64,000 nucleotides of DNA from UBA6522 sp963664945. GTDB taxonomy: Bacteria > Pseudomonadota > Gammaproteobacteria > Steroidobacterales > Rariloculaceae. Below the pieces are notes generated by a model, which ran no database searches, was not told where the DNA came from, and worked only from the letters and a program-made list of their open reading frames with translations. The position numbers and the translations under genes are program-made. The stretch lies in the NCBI GenBank assembly GCA_963664945.1, contig OY761822.1, positions 3,410,001 to 3,474,000 on the forward strand, written 5' to 3'. Numbering within the stretch: position 1 is the first letter of the stretch; every line of letters begins with the position of its first letter. Below, piece by piece: positions 57,004 through 64,000 of this stretch.

Positions 57004-59058
57004 ATGCAGGCCAAACCTTTCGAGCTTGTCGCGGACTTTCAGCCCGCGGGCGATCAGCCCGAGGCCATCGCATCGCTTGCGGAAGGCATCGAAGCCGGGC
57101 TGCACCGGCAGACGCTCCTGGGAGTCACCGGATCCGGCAAGACCTTCACCATGGCCAACGTAATCGCGTCGCTGCAGCGGCCGACGTTGATCCTGGCCCA
57201 CAACAAGACACTCGCCGCGCAACTGTACGGAGAGATGCGCGAATTCTTTCCGCAAAACGCCGTGGAGTACTTCGTTTCGTACTACGACTACTACCAGCCG
57301 GAAGCCTACCTGCCGTCGAGCGATACCTATATCGAGAAGGACGCGTCCATCAATCGGCACATCGAGCAGATGCGTCTTTCCGCCACCAAGGGGCTGCTGG
57401 AGCGCCGCGATACGGTCATCGTCGCGACGGTGTCGGCCATTTACGGGCTTGGCGACCCGAAGGCCTACCATGGCATGGTGCTGCACATTGTGCGCGGCGA
57501 ACGTATCGATCAACGAAAAATCCTTCGCCGCCTGGCCGAACTGCAATACACCCGCAACCCGATGGAACTGAGCCAGGGCACGTATCGTGTCCGGGGCGAC
57601 GTGATTGACATCTTTCCCGCCGAATCGGAGCGCGAGGCGGTCCGGGTGCAGCTATTCGACGACGAAGTCGAGGGGATCATGTACTTCGATCCGCTGACCG
57701 GCGCCATCGACCGGCCCGTACCCCGTGCAACGATCTACCCGAAGTCGCACTACGTCACGCCCCGCGAGACCCTGCTCGCAGCAGTCGACATGATTCGCGA
57801 CGATCTCAAGGAGCACCTTGCCAAACTGCGCGCAGCCGACCGCCTGGTGGAGGCGCAACGACTCGAGCAGCGAACCCGCTTCGACCTGGAAATGATCATG
57901 GAAGTGGGCTACTGCGCGGGCATCGAGAACTATTCGCGCTACCTCTCGGGACGTGAGCCCGGGGAGCCGCCGCCGACGTTGTTCGACTACCTGCCGCCTG
58001 ATGCAATGCTGTTCGTGGACGAGAGCCACGCGACCATTCCGCAACTTGGAGGGATGTACCGCGGCGACCGGTCCCGAAAAGAGACGTTGGTGCAGTACGG
58101 GTTCCGGCTGCCCGCCGCGCTGGATAACCGCCCCCTGCGATTCGACGAATACGAGCGCCTGGCGCCGCAAACCATTTTCGTGTCGGCGACACCCGGTCCC
58201 TACGAGCGCGACCACTCCGACCAGTCGGTCGAGCAGGTGGTGCGCCCGACAGGGCTCGTGGACCCGATGGTCGAGGTGCGCCCGGCGGGAATTCAGGTCG
58301 ACGACGCGCTGTCGGAGATCGCTGTTCGCGCCCGGCTGAAGGAGCGCGTGCTCATCACTACGCTGACCAAGCGCATGGCGGAGGACCTGACGGACTATCT
58401 GCAGGAACACGGGACGCGAGTTCGGTATCTGCATTCGGATATCGACACGGTGGAACGCACCGAGATCATTCGCGATTTGCGGCTGGGTGAATTCGATGTG
58501 CTGGTTGGGATCAATCTATTGCGTGAAGGTCTTGATATGCCTGAGGTTTCCCTGGTCGCCATTTTCGATGCCGACAAGGAAGGCTTCCTCCGCTCGGAGG
58601 GATCGCTGATTCAGACCGTCGGCCGGGCAGCCCGGAACATTCGCGGTATGGCGATTCTCTACGCGGACCGGGTCACCGGATCCATGGACCGGGCGATGGC
58701 TGAGATGGAGCGTCGCCGAAACAAGCAACTGGCCTACAACGAAGTCCACGGGATCCAGCCGAAGTCCATTCAAAAGGCGGTCCCGGACATCATGGAAGGC
58801 GCGCGGCCGGCGGGCCGGGGACGCCGCCGCCGCCGGTCGAATGCCGCGCGCTACGCGAGAATGAGCCCGCAGGAAGTCGTTCGGAAAATCGAGGCATTGG
58901 AGAGGCGCATGTACCAGCACGCCCGGGACCTCGAGTTCGAGGAAGCGGCGAAAATCCGGGACGAGATCGGCGAGGCGCGGGAAGCCGGACTGGCCCGCAC
59001 AACACGTCGGGAACCTGTCAACCCGTCAGAAAACCAGGTCTCCGGCGGCCATACTTGA
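57004..59058 (+). CDS. uvrB: Excinuclease ABC subunit B
   Basis: 684 residues. Walker A GVTGSGKTFTMAN at about residue 37, the damage-recognition beta-hairpin region YYDYYQPEAYLPSSDTYIEKD, helicase motif DESHAT, RDLRLGEFDVLVGINLLREGLDMPEVSLV and QTVGRAARN. The C-terminal UVR motif (KIEALERRMYQHARDLEFEEAAKIRDEI) binds UvrC. It verifies DNA damage after UvrA and loads UvrC in nucleotide excision repair. Length is close to the E. coli protein (673). The ATG 57004 lacks a strong ribosome-binding site. Confidence 0.97.
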   Translation: MQAKPFELVADFQPAGDQPEAIASLAEGIEAGLHRQTLLGVTGSGKTFTMANVIASLQRPTLILAHNKTLAAQLYGEMREFFPQNAVEYFVSYYDYYQPEAYLPSSDTYIEKDASINRHIEQMRLSATKGLLERRDTVIVATVSAIYGLGDPKAYHGMVLHIVRGERIDQRKILRRLAELQYTRNPMELSQGTYRVRGDVIDIFPAESEREAVRVQLFDDEVEGIMYFDPLTGAIDRPVPRATIYPKSHYVTPRETLLAAVDMIRDDLKEHLAKLRAADRLVEAQRLEQRTRFDLEMIMEVGYCAGIENYSRYLSGREPGEPPPTLFDYLPPDAMLFVDESHATIPQLGGMYRGDRSRKETLVQYGFRLPAALDNRPLRFDEYERLAPQTIFVSATPGPYERDHSDQSVEQVVRPTGLVDPMVEVRPAGIQVDDALSEIAVRARLKERVLITTLTKRMAEDLTDYLQEHGTRVRYLHSDIDTVERTEIIRDLRLGEFDVLVGINLLREGLDMPEVSLVAIFDADKEGFLRSEGSLIQTVGRAARNIRGMAILYADRVTGSMDRAMAEMERRRNKQLAYNEVHGIQPKSIQKAVPDIMEGARPAGRGRRRRRSNAARYARMSPQEVVRKIEALERRMYQHARDLEFEEAAKIRDEIGEAREAGLARTTRREPVNPSENQVSGGHT

Positions 59059-59084
59059 GTAGTGTGGCCGGAAATGGTTATTGT
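59055..59084 (+). promoter_or_regulatory. Candidate promoter of tRNA-Val
   Basis: TTGAGT (59055-59060, overlapping the uvrB stop), 18-base spacer, TATTGT (59079-59084). It would start transcription a few bases before the tRNA. Moderate match only. Confidence 0.4.
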
Positions 59085-59093
59085 TCACGGCCT

Positions 59094-59168
59094 AGGCGCG
59101 TAGCTCAGCGGTAGAGCACCACCTTGACATGGTGGGGGTCGGTGGTTCGATCCCACTCGCGCCTACCA
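59094..59168 (+). tRNA. tRNA-Val(GAC)
   Basis: 75 bases including encoded CCA. Acceptor stem AGGCGCG/CGCGCCT, D arm GCTCAGCGGTAGAGC, anticodon stem-loop CCACCTTGACATGGTGG with anticodon GAC, T arm GGTGGTTCGATCCCACT. Confidence 0.95.
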
Positions 59169-59177
59169 GTTGACGGG

Positions 59178-59202
59178 ATCGGGGGTTCGCGCCCCCGATT
59201 TC
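59178..59202 (+). terminator. Intrinsic terminator after tRNA-Val
   Basis: ATCGGGGG (59178-59185) pairs perfectly with CCCCCGAT (59192-59199) around TTCGCG, followed by TTTC. It is 9 bases after the tRNA CCA end. Confidence 0.8.
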
Positions 59203-59312
59203 ATGACGGAAACCATCCGCGGCGCTCGAATGGCCGGCCAACGCTTGGGCAGCCGATGGCGGTCACGCCTTCAAGGGCACGCGCCAGGGATTTTCACGGA
59301 CGCCGGAATGAG

Positions 59313-59332
59313 CCGCACAAGCACTTGTGCGG
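59313..59332. promoter_or_regulatory. Perfect 8-bp hairpin upstream of infC promoter
   Basis: CCGCACAA (59313-59320) and TTGTGCGG (59325-59332) around GCAC. It could be an operator or a remnant of a terminator; no T-run follows. Confidence 0.4.
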
Positions 59333-59346
59333 GCCTGATCCGGGAC

Positions 59347-59377
59347 TTACAATCACGGCCCGCTCGTGGTGTAGAAT
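59347..59377 (+). promoter_or_regulatory. Candidate infC operon promoter
   Basis: TTACAA (59347-59352), 19-base spacer, TAGAAT (59372-59377), followed by ATTTTGG. The -10 is good and the spacing is long. It would give a leader of about 115 bases, in line with the regulated infC leaders of other bacteria. Confidence 0.45.
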
Positions 59378-59497
59378 ATTTTGGCTACGGGCGCTGACTG
59401 TCAGACGGTCGTCGGCCCAGGCGAGTGGCAGAAACTGCCCTTGACCGGCGCCACGGCTGCTATTCATTACAGGTCCAGGCAACAGGGAGCACAAACC

Positions 59498-60016
59498 ATC
59501 GTTCTAACGAAGCGTATTCGACGCAATGACGAGATCACCGCCCTGCAGGTACGGGTAATCGGAACGGACGGTGACCAGGTGGGGATCATGCCGCTGGATG
59601 ACGCGCTGGAGGTAGCGCAGAACGAGAGCCTCGACCTGGTGGAAGTGGCGCCGAACTCGGATCCTCCGGTATGCCGAATCATGGATTACGGCAAGTTCGT
59701 ATTCGAGCAACGAAAGAAGGCGCAGTCGGGGCGGCGCAAGCAGAAACAGATTCACGTCAAGGAAATCAAGTTTCGACCGGGAACGGAAGAAGGGGATTAC
59801 CAGGTCAAGCTGCGGAATCTGATTCGGTTTCTCACTTCGGGCGACAAGACGAAGGTGACCCTGCGCTTCAGGGGACGGGAAATGGCGCACCAGGAGTTGG
59901 GCGTGCAGTTGCTTGAGCGGGTGCAACGGGATTTGCGCGAGTACGGTGTCGTTGAACAGTTTCCGCAACTTGAACACCGGCAGATGGTGATGATTATCGC
60001 GCCGAGGAAGCACTAG
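59498..60016 (+). CDS. infC: Translation initiation factor IF-3 with AUC start
   Basis: 172 residues from ATC 59498: KRIRRNDEITALQVRVIGTDGDQVGIM, LVEVAPNSDPPVCRIMDYGKF, KEIKFRPGTEEGDYQVKLRNLIRFL and FRGREMAHQELG are all IF-3 hallmarks, and the length is right for the family. No ATG/GTG/TTG lies at the expected N-terminus. AGGGAG at 59484-59489 sits 8 bases before ATC, which aligns with the normal protein start. A non-canonical start is the known basis of infC autoregulation (AUU in E. coli): IF-3 discriminates against such codons. IF-3 binds the 30S subunit and checks start codon pairing. Confidence 0.93.
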   Translation: MVLTKRIRRNDEITALQVRVIGTDGDQVGIMPLDDALEVAQNESLDLVEVAPNSDPPVCRIMDYGKFVFEQRKKAQSGRRKQKQIHVKEIKFRPGTEEGDYQVKLRNLIRFLTSGDKTKVTLRFRGREMAHQELGVQLLERVQRDLREYGVVEQFPQLEHRQMVMIIAPRKH

Positions 60017-60047
60017 CGCTGATCATTCGGCTCCGGAAGGAGGGGCA

Positions 60048-60245
60048 ATGCCAAAGCTGAAGACCAATCGCGGGGCCGCCAAGCGGTTCAGCCGCACCGC
60101 AAGGGGAGGCTACAAGCGTAGCCAGTCCCACCTCAATCATATTCTGACCAAGAAGAGTTCGAAGCGTAAGCGTCAACTCGGCAAGACGCTACGGGTCGCC
60201 GACGCGGATACCGGGGCGGTCCGCAAGTTGTTGCCCTATAGCTGA
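60048..60245 (+). CDS. rpmI: 50S ribosomal protein L35
   Basis: 65 residues, MPKLKTNRGAAKRFSRTARGGYKR, strongly basic, standard length. GGAGGGG lies 8 bases before ATG 60048. It is 31 bases after infC and 8 before rplT, in the conserved infC-rpmI-rplT operon. Confidence 0.97.
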   Translation: MPKLKTNRGAAKRFSRTARGGYKRSQSHLNHILTKKSSKRKRQLGKTLRVADADTGAVRKLLPYS

Positions 60246-60253
60246 GGTGAGTC

Positions 60254-60613
60254 ATGGCTAGAGTCAAGCGCGGTGTCGTCGCCAAGGTGCGCCACAAGAA
60301 AATCCTGCGTCAGGCGAAGGGCTATTACGGCGCTCGCAGCCGTACCTACAAGGTCGCCAAGCAGGCGGTCATCAAGGCCGGCCAGTACGCGTACCGTGAC
60401 CGCCGGCAACGCAAGCGCCACTTCAGGGCGCTGTGGATCACGCGGATCAATGCCGCCGCGCGGCTTCACGGCCTGTCCTACAGCCGGCTCGTCAACGGCC
60501 TCAAGCGCGCCGATGTCCAGGTCGACCGCAAGGTGCTGGCCGACATCGCGGTTCACGATCCGGAGGCATTCGGCGCCATCGCGCAAGCCGCCAGCGACGC
60601 GCTGGCGTCCTGA
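60254..60613 (+). CDS. rplT: 50S ribosomal protein L20
   Basis: 119 residues: MARVKRGVVAKVRHKKILRQAKGYYGARSR and HALWITRINAA-type core (FRALWITRINAAARLHGLSYSRLVNGLKRA). It binds 23S rRNA early in 50S assembly; in other bacteria it represses this operon. The stop lies 30 bases before the favoured pheS start. Confidence 0.97.
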   Translation: MARVKRGVVAKVRHKKILRQAKGYYGARSRTYKVAKQAVIKAGQYAYRDRRQRKRHFRALWITRINAAARLHGLSYSRLVNGLKRADVQVDRKVLADIAVHDPEAFGAIAQAASDALAS

Positions 60614-60642
60614 CCGACGCGGTCCACCCGTCAGGCATTCCC

Positions 60643-61623
60643 GTGGCCAGCCCGGCCGGACTGCTTGAACAGGCGCGGGCCGCCGTACATGCGGCGGGCG
60701 ATCTGGCCCAACTCGATGCGGTGCGCGTCAAGTACCTCGGACGCAAGGGCCTGATTACCGCCGAGCTCAAGGGGCTCGGCAAGCTGCCGGTCGAGGAACG
60801 GGCCGCGGCCGGACGGGAGGTCAACCGCGTCAAGCAGGCCGTGGTCGAGCGGATATCGGCGCGCCGGGAACAGCTCGAAGCGGCGCGGACCGAGGCGGAG
60901 CTGGCCAACCGGATCGACGTCACCCTGCCCGGCCGCGGTCAACCCGTGGGCGGGCTGCACCCGGTGACCCGCACGCTGCGGCGGATCGTCGATATCTTTG
61001 CCGCTGCCGGGTTCGGGGTGCGCAACGGACCGGAAGTCGAGGACGACTATCACAACTTCACCGCGCTGAACATTCCCGAGAACCACCCGGCCAGAGCGTT
61101 GCATGACACGTTCTACCTGGACTCGGGCCACGTCCTGCGAACCCATACATCACCCGTGCAGATTCGCGCCATGCGCTCCGAGGGCGCTCCGATAAGGATC
61201 ATCGTTCCGGGACGGGTCTACCGGCGCGACTACGATCAGACCCATTCGCCCATGTTCACCCAGGTGGAAGGCCTCGCCGTCGACACGGATATCAGTTTCG
61301 CCAATCTGAAATCGGTGTTGTACGAGTTCGTCTCCAGTTTCTTCGAGCGCGAGGTCGAATTGCGATTCCGCCCATCCTATTTTCCGTTCACCGAACCCTC
61401 CGCGGAAGTGGACATACGCTCCGAATCGGGGAAATGGCTGGAGATTCTCGGCTGCGGCATGGTGCACCCGAACGTACTTCGGCACGTGGACGTCGATCCG
61501 GAGAAATACACCGGCTACGCATTCGGCATGGGAGTCGAGCGCCTGGCCATGCTCCGCTACGGCGTCGGCGATCTGAGGCGCTTCTTCGAGAGCGACCTGC
61601 GCTTTATCGGGCAGTTCCGCTGA
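60643..61623 (+). CDS. pheS: Phenylalanyl-tRNA synthetase alpha subunit
   Basis: 326 residues from GTG 60643, which aligns with the E. coli N-terminus (MASPAGLLEQARAAVHAAGDL). The frame is open further upstream through rplT, but no better start is seen. N-terminal coiled coil, then the class II core: motif 1 region GFGVRNGPEVEDDYHNFTALN, motif 2 VYRRDYDQTHSPMFTQVEGL, FRPSYFPFTEPSAEVDI, and motif 3 GFGMGVER-type AFGMGVERLAMLRYG. It forms the alpha2beta2 enzyme with pheT. The upstream pheM leader peptide seen in E. coli is not apparent. Confidence 0.95.
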   Translation: MASPAGLLEQARAAVHAAGDLAQLDAVRVKYLGRKGLITAELKGLGKLPVEERAAAGREVNRVKQAVVERISARREQLEAARTEAELANRIDVTLPGRGQPVGGLHPVTRTLRRIVDIFAAAGFGVRNGPEVEDDYHNFTALNIPENHPARALHDTFYLDSGHVLRTHTSPVQIRAMRSEGAPIRIIVPGRVYRRDYDQTHSPMFTQVEGLAVDTDISFANLKSVLYEFVSSFFEREVELRFRPSYFPFTEPSAEVDIRSESGKWLEILGCGMVHPNVLRHVDVDPEKYTGYAFGMGVERLAMLRYGVGDLRRFFESDLRFIGQFR

Positions 61624-61633
61624 GGACCGGGTC

Positions 61634-63697
61634 ATGCGAATCGACATTCAATGGCTCGGCGAAATGCTGCAACGGGACCTGGACCCGGAGCAGACGGCCG
61701 AGCAACTGACCCTCGGCGGCCTGGAAGTCGAATCCCTGCGGCTGTCCGGCGCCGAAGCGGGCGGCGGGCCGGCGGTGGACGGCGTCGTTCTCGACTTTGA
61801 CATCACTCCGAACCGGGGTGACTGCTTCAGCGTTCTGGGAATTGCCCGGGAGGTGTCCGCACTCGACGGAACGCGCATGGAACCACCCGCGGTTTCACAG
61901 GTTTCCGCGACCGTGGAGGATACCTTCCCGGTGACACTGGATGCGCGCGCGGCGTGCCCTCGCTTCGCCGGCCGCGTCATCCGCAACATCAGGCCGGGAT
62001 GCCGTTCGCCCGAATGGATGAGGGTGCGCCTGGAGCGGGCGGGGCTGCGTGCGCTGCACCCGGTCGTGGATGTCACGAACTACGTCATGCTGGAACTGGG
62101 TCAGCCGCTTCATGGCTATGACCTGAATGCGCTCAGCGGCGGCATTTCCGTGCGCTTCGCCGGAGACGGCGAGGCGTTGACGCTGCTGGACGGGGATAGC
62201 GTCACCCTGCAACCCGATGTGCTGGTCATCGCGGACGATTCGGGGGCGATCGGCCTGGCGGGGATCATGGGCGGACAGGGCACCGCGGTGTCGGATACCA
62301 CCCGGGAGGTCTTTCTCGAGTCCGCCTTCTTCTCGCCTGAGTCCATCGCCGGGCGTGCGCGGCGGTTCGGCTTGCACACGGATGCTTCCCTGCGATTCGA
62401 ACGGGGCGTTGACCCCGTGAACCAGCGGCGCGCGATCGAGCGGGCGACGGCCTTGCTGATGGACATTTCCGGCGGCGAGCCGGGCCCGGTCGTCGAGGCT
62501 GTCGCTACGAACGAGCTGCCCGCGAGACGTCCCGTTCCCTTGCGGCTGGACAGGCTCAACTCGATTCTCGGCACGAGGCTTGCGCCAGGCGATGTGGAAT
62601 CGCAGCTTGACCTGCTTCACATCGCCGCGGCGCGGGAGAACGGCGGGTGGTCTGTTGTGGCTCCGGATTTTCGCTTCGATCTCCGGATCGAGGAGGACCT
62701 GGTGGAGGAAGTCGGCCGCATGACCGGCTACGACAACATTCCCGTGGTCGCGGAGCGCAGTCCGCGGCACGTGGGACCTTCGACGGAATCGATGGTGTCC
62801 GAGGAACGCATCGCCGACACGCTCTGTTCGCGCGGATACTCCGAAGTCGTGACCTACGGCTTCGTGGACGAGGGACTCGCCGACAAGGTAAGTCCCGGCG
62901 CGAATCACGTGCGCCTGACCAACCCGCTTTCGAAGGAGATGGGCGTCATGCGCCATTCGCTCTGGCCGGGGCTGCTGCTTGCGGCACAACACAACCGGAG
63001 CCGCCAGCAGGCGCGTTTGCGGCTGTTCGAGATAGGCGCCCAGTTCGCCCGGGGCGACGACGGTGTCCGGGAAAGCCGGGTTCTGGCCGGCCTGGCGCTC
63101 GGCGCACACCGGCCGGAGCATTGGGAGGGCGGCGGCCGGGACGCGGACTTTTTCGACGTCAAGTCCGATGTGGAGGCGATCCTCGCGTTGGCGGGCCGGG
63201 CGGCAGACGCAACATTCGATCGGGCCGATCATCCGGCACTGGCCGGCGGCCAGTGCGCGCGGGTGATGCTGGGAGAAACGGGCGTCGGCTGGCTGGGCGT
63301 CCTGCATCCCCGCCTGCGGGGCGGGATGGGGTGGAAACGGCCGGCCATCCTGTTTGCCATGCAATTGGAGCGGACGTGCCGGGCGAGAATCCCCCGGTAC
63401 AGCGAGTATTCGAAGTTTCCATCCCTGCGCCGGGACATCGCCGTCGTGGTCGATGACGACGTCTCGGCCGACCGGTTGCTGAAGTGCGTGCGGCGCGCCA
63501 CCGGGGGCGTGCTGAACGACGTGATCATTTTCGATATTTTCCGGGGCAAGGGGATAGATTCAGGACGAAAAAGTGTCGCTTTAGGCTTGATTTTACAGGA
63601 CAGATCGCGCACCCTTACGGACACGGAAGCGGACCGGATCGTGACATCCACCACGCGGCGACTGGAGCGCGAACTCGGGGCGACCATCAGGGAATAG
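61634..63697 (+). CDS. pheT: Phenylalanyl-tRNA synthetase beta subunit lacking the B2 tRNA-binding domain
   Basis: 687 residues against about 795 in E. coli. The N-terminal B1 start (IQWLGEMLQRDLDPEQTAEQLTLGGLEVESL) runs within about 25 residues into VLDFDITPNRGDCFSVLGIAREV, which in usual PheT comes after residue 150. The roughly 110-residue EMAP/OB-fold B2 domain is therefore absent. B3/B4 (HGYDLNALSGG, GIMGGQGTAVSD), B5, the catalytic-like core and the C-terminal FDX-ACB anticodon-binding domain (YSEYSKFPSLRRDIAVVVDD) are all present. It starts at ATG 61634, 10 bases after pheS. The reading frame is uninterrupted, so this is not a frameshift artefact. Confidence 0.94.
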   Translation: MRIDIQWLGEMLQRDLDPEQTAEQLTLGGLEVESLRLSGAEAGGGPAVDGVVLDFDITPNRGDCFSVLGIAREVSALDGTRMEPPAVSQVSATVEDTFPVTLDARAACPRFAGRVIRNIRPGCRSPEWMRVRLERAGLRALHPVVDVTNYVMLELGQPLHGYDLNALSGGISVRFAGDGEALTLLDGDSVTLQPDVLVIADDSGAIGLAGIMGGQGTAVSDTTREVFLESAFFSPESIAGRARRFGLHTDASLRFERGVDPVNQRRAIERATALLMDISGGEPGPVVEAVATNELPARRPVPLRLDRLNSILGTRLAPGDVESQLDLLHIAAARENGGWSVVAPDFRFDLRIEEDLVEEVGRMTGYDNIPVVAERSPRHVGPSTESMVSEERIADTLCSRGYSEVVTYGFVDEGLADKVSPGANHVRLTNPLSKEMGVMRHSLWPGLLLAAQHNRSRQQARLRLFEIGAQFARGDDGVRESRVLAGLALGAHRPEHWEGGGRDADFFDVKSDVEAILALAGRAADATFDRADHPALAGGQCARVMLGETGVGWLGVLHPRLRGGMGWKRPAILFAMQLERTCRARIPRYSEYSKFPSLRRDIAVVVDDDVSADRLLKCVRRATGGVLNDVIIFDIFRGKGIDSGRKSVALGLILQDRSRTLTDTEADRIVTSTTRRLERELGATIRE

Positions 63698-63706
63698 GCG
63701 GTCTTC

Positions 63707-64000
63707 ATGGCGTCATTGACCAAGGCGAAAATGGCCGAGTCGTTGTTCAACGAACTCGGTTTGAACAAGCGGGAAGCGCGTGAGTTGGTGGACACGTTCT
63801 TTGAGGACCTGAGGGTTTCCCTGGCGAGCGGCGAGCAGGTCAAACTGTCCGGATTCGGCAATTTTGACCTGCGGGACAAGAATCAGCGGCCCGGACGCAA
63901 CCCGAAGACCGGCGAAGAAATCCCCATCACGGCACGGCGGGTGGTGACCTTCCACCCCGGTCAGAAGCTGAAGACGCGAGTCGAGGTCTATGCTGGAACC
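63707..64000 (+). CDS. ihfA: Integration host factor alpha subunit (runs off window)
   Basis: 98 codons seen without a stop: MASLTKAKMAESLFNELGLN, ARELVDTFFEDLR, VKLSGFGNFDLRDKNQRPGRNPKTGEEIPI and RVVTFHPGQKLK. This is the HU/IHF fold with the DNA-intercalating proline in RPGRNP. The family length is about 99-100 residues, so only the last few codons are missing. It bends DNA as a heterodimer with IhfB. Starts 9 bases after pheT, as in other gammaproteobacteria. Confidence 0.95.
   Translation, partial: MASLTKAKMAESLFNELGLNKREARELVDTFFEDLRVSLASGEQVKLSGFGNFDLRDKNQRPGRNPKTGEEIPITARRVVTFHPGQKLKTRVEVYAGT

Larger units (their letters stand above)
59169..59497. other. 329-base spacer between tRNA-Val and infC, no thrS
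   Basis: Contains the tRNA terminator (59178-59202), a perfect hairpin (59313-59332), the probable infC promoter and the infC leader. No coding sequence is convincing. In E. coli and many gammaproteobacteria thrS lies directly before infC; it is not here. Confidence 0.75.

Overview
The window is a GC-rich (low-to-mid 60s % by eye), densely coded piece of a Gram-negative chromosome. The right end carries uvrB, tRNA-Val(GAC), infC-rpmI-rplT-pheS-pheT and the start of ihfA. The translation-factor order with ihfA after pheT is the gammaproteobacterial arrangement. The many TonB-dependent receptors, lipoprotein sulfatases and RND efflux genes fit a marine or host-associated gammaproteobacterium. 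No species can be named from the sequence alone.

Layout. 0.1-6.4 kb: a sulfatase, a metallo-beta-lactamase (MBL) fold hydrolase, a small membrane protein plus a YeiH-type putative sulfate exporter and a universal stress protein, then two tandem secreted DUF1554/lectin-like paralogues. 6.5-25.4 kb: a sulfatase with a DUF6152 protein, two paralogous TonB receptors on the opposite strand, and a long plus-strand run (lipoprotein sulfatase, beta-rich periplasmic protein, degenerate MBL protein, DUF6152 proteins, YciI-like, UbiD decarboxylase, molybdenum hydroxylase large subunit). 25.5-34.4 kb: an aromatic-acid MFS transporter, a Tat-exported amidohydrolase, further DUF6152-type proteins, a CoxG-like protein, a coiled-coil membrane protein, a B3-like MBL and a VOC protein.

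34.4-51.9 kb is bounded by two nearly identical 2128-bp insertion sequences in inverted orientation. Each encodes a protein fusing a DUF4338 (DruA-type) domain to an ISAs1-type transposase. Each copy has its own perfect 10-bp target duplication, so they are two independent insertions and not a composite transposon. Between them lie an Lrp-type regulator, a LeuA/citramalate-synthase-like enzyme, a His/Cys-rich exported protein with a CusCBA-type heavy-metal efflux operon, and a giant lipoprotein joining plant-type leucine-rich repeats to a metzincin metalloprotease (its C-terminal end frameshifted).

51.9-56.8 kb: two further sulfatases, a MazEF-type toxin-antitoxin pair, a GFA-family protein and tRNA-Asn(GTT). 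56.9-64 kb: the conserved housekeeping block, with two oddities: infC appears to start at AUC, and pheT lacks the usual N-proximal tRNA-binding (B2/EMAP) domain.

How it fits together: five sulfatases, two TonB receptors, a possible sulfate exporter and lectin-like proteins suggest use of sulfated organic matter. The UbiD, molybdenum hydroxylase, AAHS transporter and amidohydrolase genes suggest catabolism of an aromatic acid. The least understood component is a family of exported proteins whose predicted mature N-terminus is His-His. They occur as N- and C-domain pieces, fused or split, next to the sulfatases and the catabolic genes. This is the best candidate for an undescribed system in the window, followed by the LRR-metzincin and the DruA-transposase element.
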